Shown piece after piece: positions 12,246 to 13,173 of a stretch of 13,173 bases of DNA. The notes under the pieces were generated by a model. The model was not told the origin of the DNA. It searched no databases and was given only the letters and a program-made list of their open reading frames with translations. The stretch comes from an uncultured Eubacteriales bacterium. GTDB lineage: Bacteria > Bacillota > Clostridia > Oscillospirales > QAMX01. The first letter of the stretch is position 1; every line of letters begins with the position of its first letter. Position numbers and translations under genes: made by a program. The stretch covers positions 1 through 13,173 of the forward strand of contig CAJLFQ010000063.1 in NCBI GenBank assembly GCA_905205975.1, given 5' to 3'.

Positions 12246-13173
12246 CTATTCCACCTTATTCTTTAAATCCATCGAACTCTTATGTTGGGTGACATTGAGT
12301 ACTAAGCCCACGCCTGCCATATTCACAACCAGATTTGTTCCGCCATAGCTGATAAACGGAAGCGGAATACCCGTAATCGGCATTACGCCGATGCACATGC
12401 CAATGTTTTCATACACATGGAAAACCAGCATGGCCATCACGCCGACAATAATCAGCTGCCCAAATTTATCGTTGGTGTGGAATGCAAGCAGAAGCATGCG
12501 ATAAATCACGAAGGCATAAAGCGTGAGCAGCACCAGCGCGCCAACAAAGCCAAGCGTCTCGCCCACAACTGAAAAGATAAAATCCGTATGGTTTTCCGGT
12601 ACATAGTTAAGATGCGTCAGCGTTCCCTCTGACCATGCTCCTTTTCCATACAGTCCGCCTGAACCGATTGTGATCTTTGAATTGACGATCTGGTAGCTGC
12701 TACCCGTCGGGTCGGATTCCGGATTCATAAACGCAACCAGACGCAGCCAGCGGAAGTTATTCGTTGAAGCCAGATAGAAGATGATCGGCGTAAGCCCCGC
12801 CGCAACAATACCGCCCAGCAGAAACATCCAACGCAGTTCAAAACCGGAAACAAACAGCAGCGCTACGAAGATAACGCAAAATACCATCAATGTACCAATA
12901 TCAGGTTGTGCAGCAATCAGCAGCGCCGGAATACCAAAATGGATACAAATATAGATGAAGTATCTGAAATTAGGAATCGGCTTATCCGGATGGCGCGTTA
13001 AAGCTTTAGATAATGTGATGATCAACGCCAATTTTGCCAGCTCGGACGGCTGAAAGGTACGGTCAAGGAATTGAAACCAGCCGCTGACGCCGTTGATTTT
13101 GGAGGTCGTAAGCACCAGCCCCAGTAGCAGTACGTCAATAAAATAGATAACCGGCCATAACTTACCGATTATC
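12246..13173 (-). CDS. rodA: RodA, SEDS-family peptidoglycan polymerase (5' end outside window)
   Basis: RodA is the SEDS glycosyltransferase that polymerises lipid II in the elongation machinery together with a class B PBP. The frame stays open to the window edge; the visible 309 residues begin with IIGKLWPVIYFIDVLLL, and the GTG at 13115 is an internal valine. Family landmarks are visible: KINGVSGWF, FQPSELAKLALI, the essential Asp loop AAQPDIGTLMVF, VPENHTDFIFSVVGE, and the C-terminal GIPLPFISYGGTNLVVNM signature. QPDIGT and the missing FtsW-type tail favour RodA over FtsW. In many Clostridia rodA ends an mreBCD-pbp2-minCD cluster and is followed by M23 and M50 genes, as seen here. Missing residues at the N-terminus are estimated at about 60-80. 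Confidence 0.93.
   Translation of the reverse strand, partial: IIGKLWPVIYFIDVLLLGLVLTTSKINGVSGWFQFLDRTFQPSELAKLALIITLSKALTRHPDKPIPNFRYFIYICIHFGIPALLIAAQPDIGTLMVFCVIFVALLFVSGFELRWMFLLGGIVAAGLTPIIFYLASTNNFRWLRLVAFMNPESDPTGSSYQIVNSKITIGSGGLYGKGAWSEGTLTHLNYVPENHTDFIFSVVGETLGFVGALVLLTLYAFVIYRMLLLAFHTNDKFGQLIIVGVMAMLVFHVYENIGMCIGVMPITGIPLPFISYGGTNLVVNMAGVGLVLNVTQHKSSMDLKNKVE

Overview
The window looks like an ordinary chromosomal stretch of a low-to-mid GC, spore-forming-lineage Firmicute, most probably class Clostridia. The evidence is a SpoIVFA/SpoIVFB-type pair next to rodA, a Gram-positive LexA with a textbook Gram-positive LexA box, a DUF1292 (YrzB-type) protein, strong AGGAGG-type ribosome binding sites, GTG and TTG starts, and sigma-A-like promoters with 17-18 bp spacers. 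Genus cannot be fixed from the sequence alone. No phage, plasmid, transposase or CRISPR content is seen.

Layout. Bases 1-89 hold the 3' part of a tRNA-Lys(CTT) and its terminator. Bases 97-4953 form an export module. A TetR-family repressor (minus) diverges from a two-gene operon (plus) encoding an MMPL/RND-type membrane transporter and a secreted or lipid-anchored heptad-repeat protein. The divergent promoters overlap at their -10 boxes, and a 24-bp inverted repeat lies on the operon's -35, so the repressor probably controls both directions.

Bases 4989-7640 hold proC (proline synthesis), rnhA (RNase HI) and a stand-alone tyrosine recombinase. The recombinase gene is preceded by a near-perfect 32-bp palindrome of lox/dif-like architecture. 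A third copy of the same arm lies just behind the gene, inside a terminator loop. This is the most unusual feature of the window.

Bases 7586-8756 hold a small eight-cysteine protein (minus) divergent from lexA (plus). An exact LexA box lies upstream of the lexA promoter. Next come a DUF1292 protein (minus), a short unrecognised ORF (plus), and a minus-strand operon read from the right edge: rodA (cut by the window end), spoIVFA-like, spoIVFB-like, DEAD-box RNA helicase. In that operon the spoIVFA/spoIVFB genes overlap by TTGA, and the helicase RBS overlaps the spoIVFB stop codon. The rodA-spoIVFA-spoIVFB order fits the tail of the clostridial mre/min/rodA cell-shape cluster.

Most genes are recognisable housekeeping or regulatory genes. 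The parts needing a second look are the recombinase with its repeats, the transporter/heptad-protein pair, the cysteine-rich protein and the short ORF at 9204.
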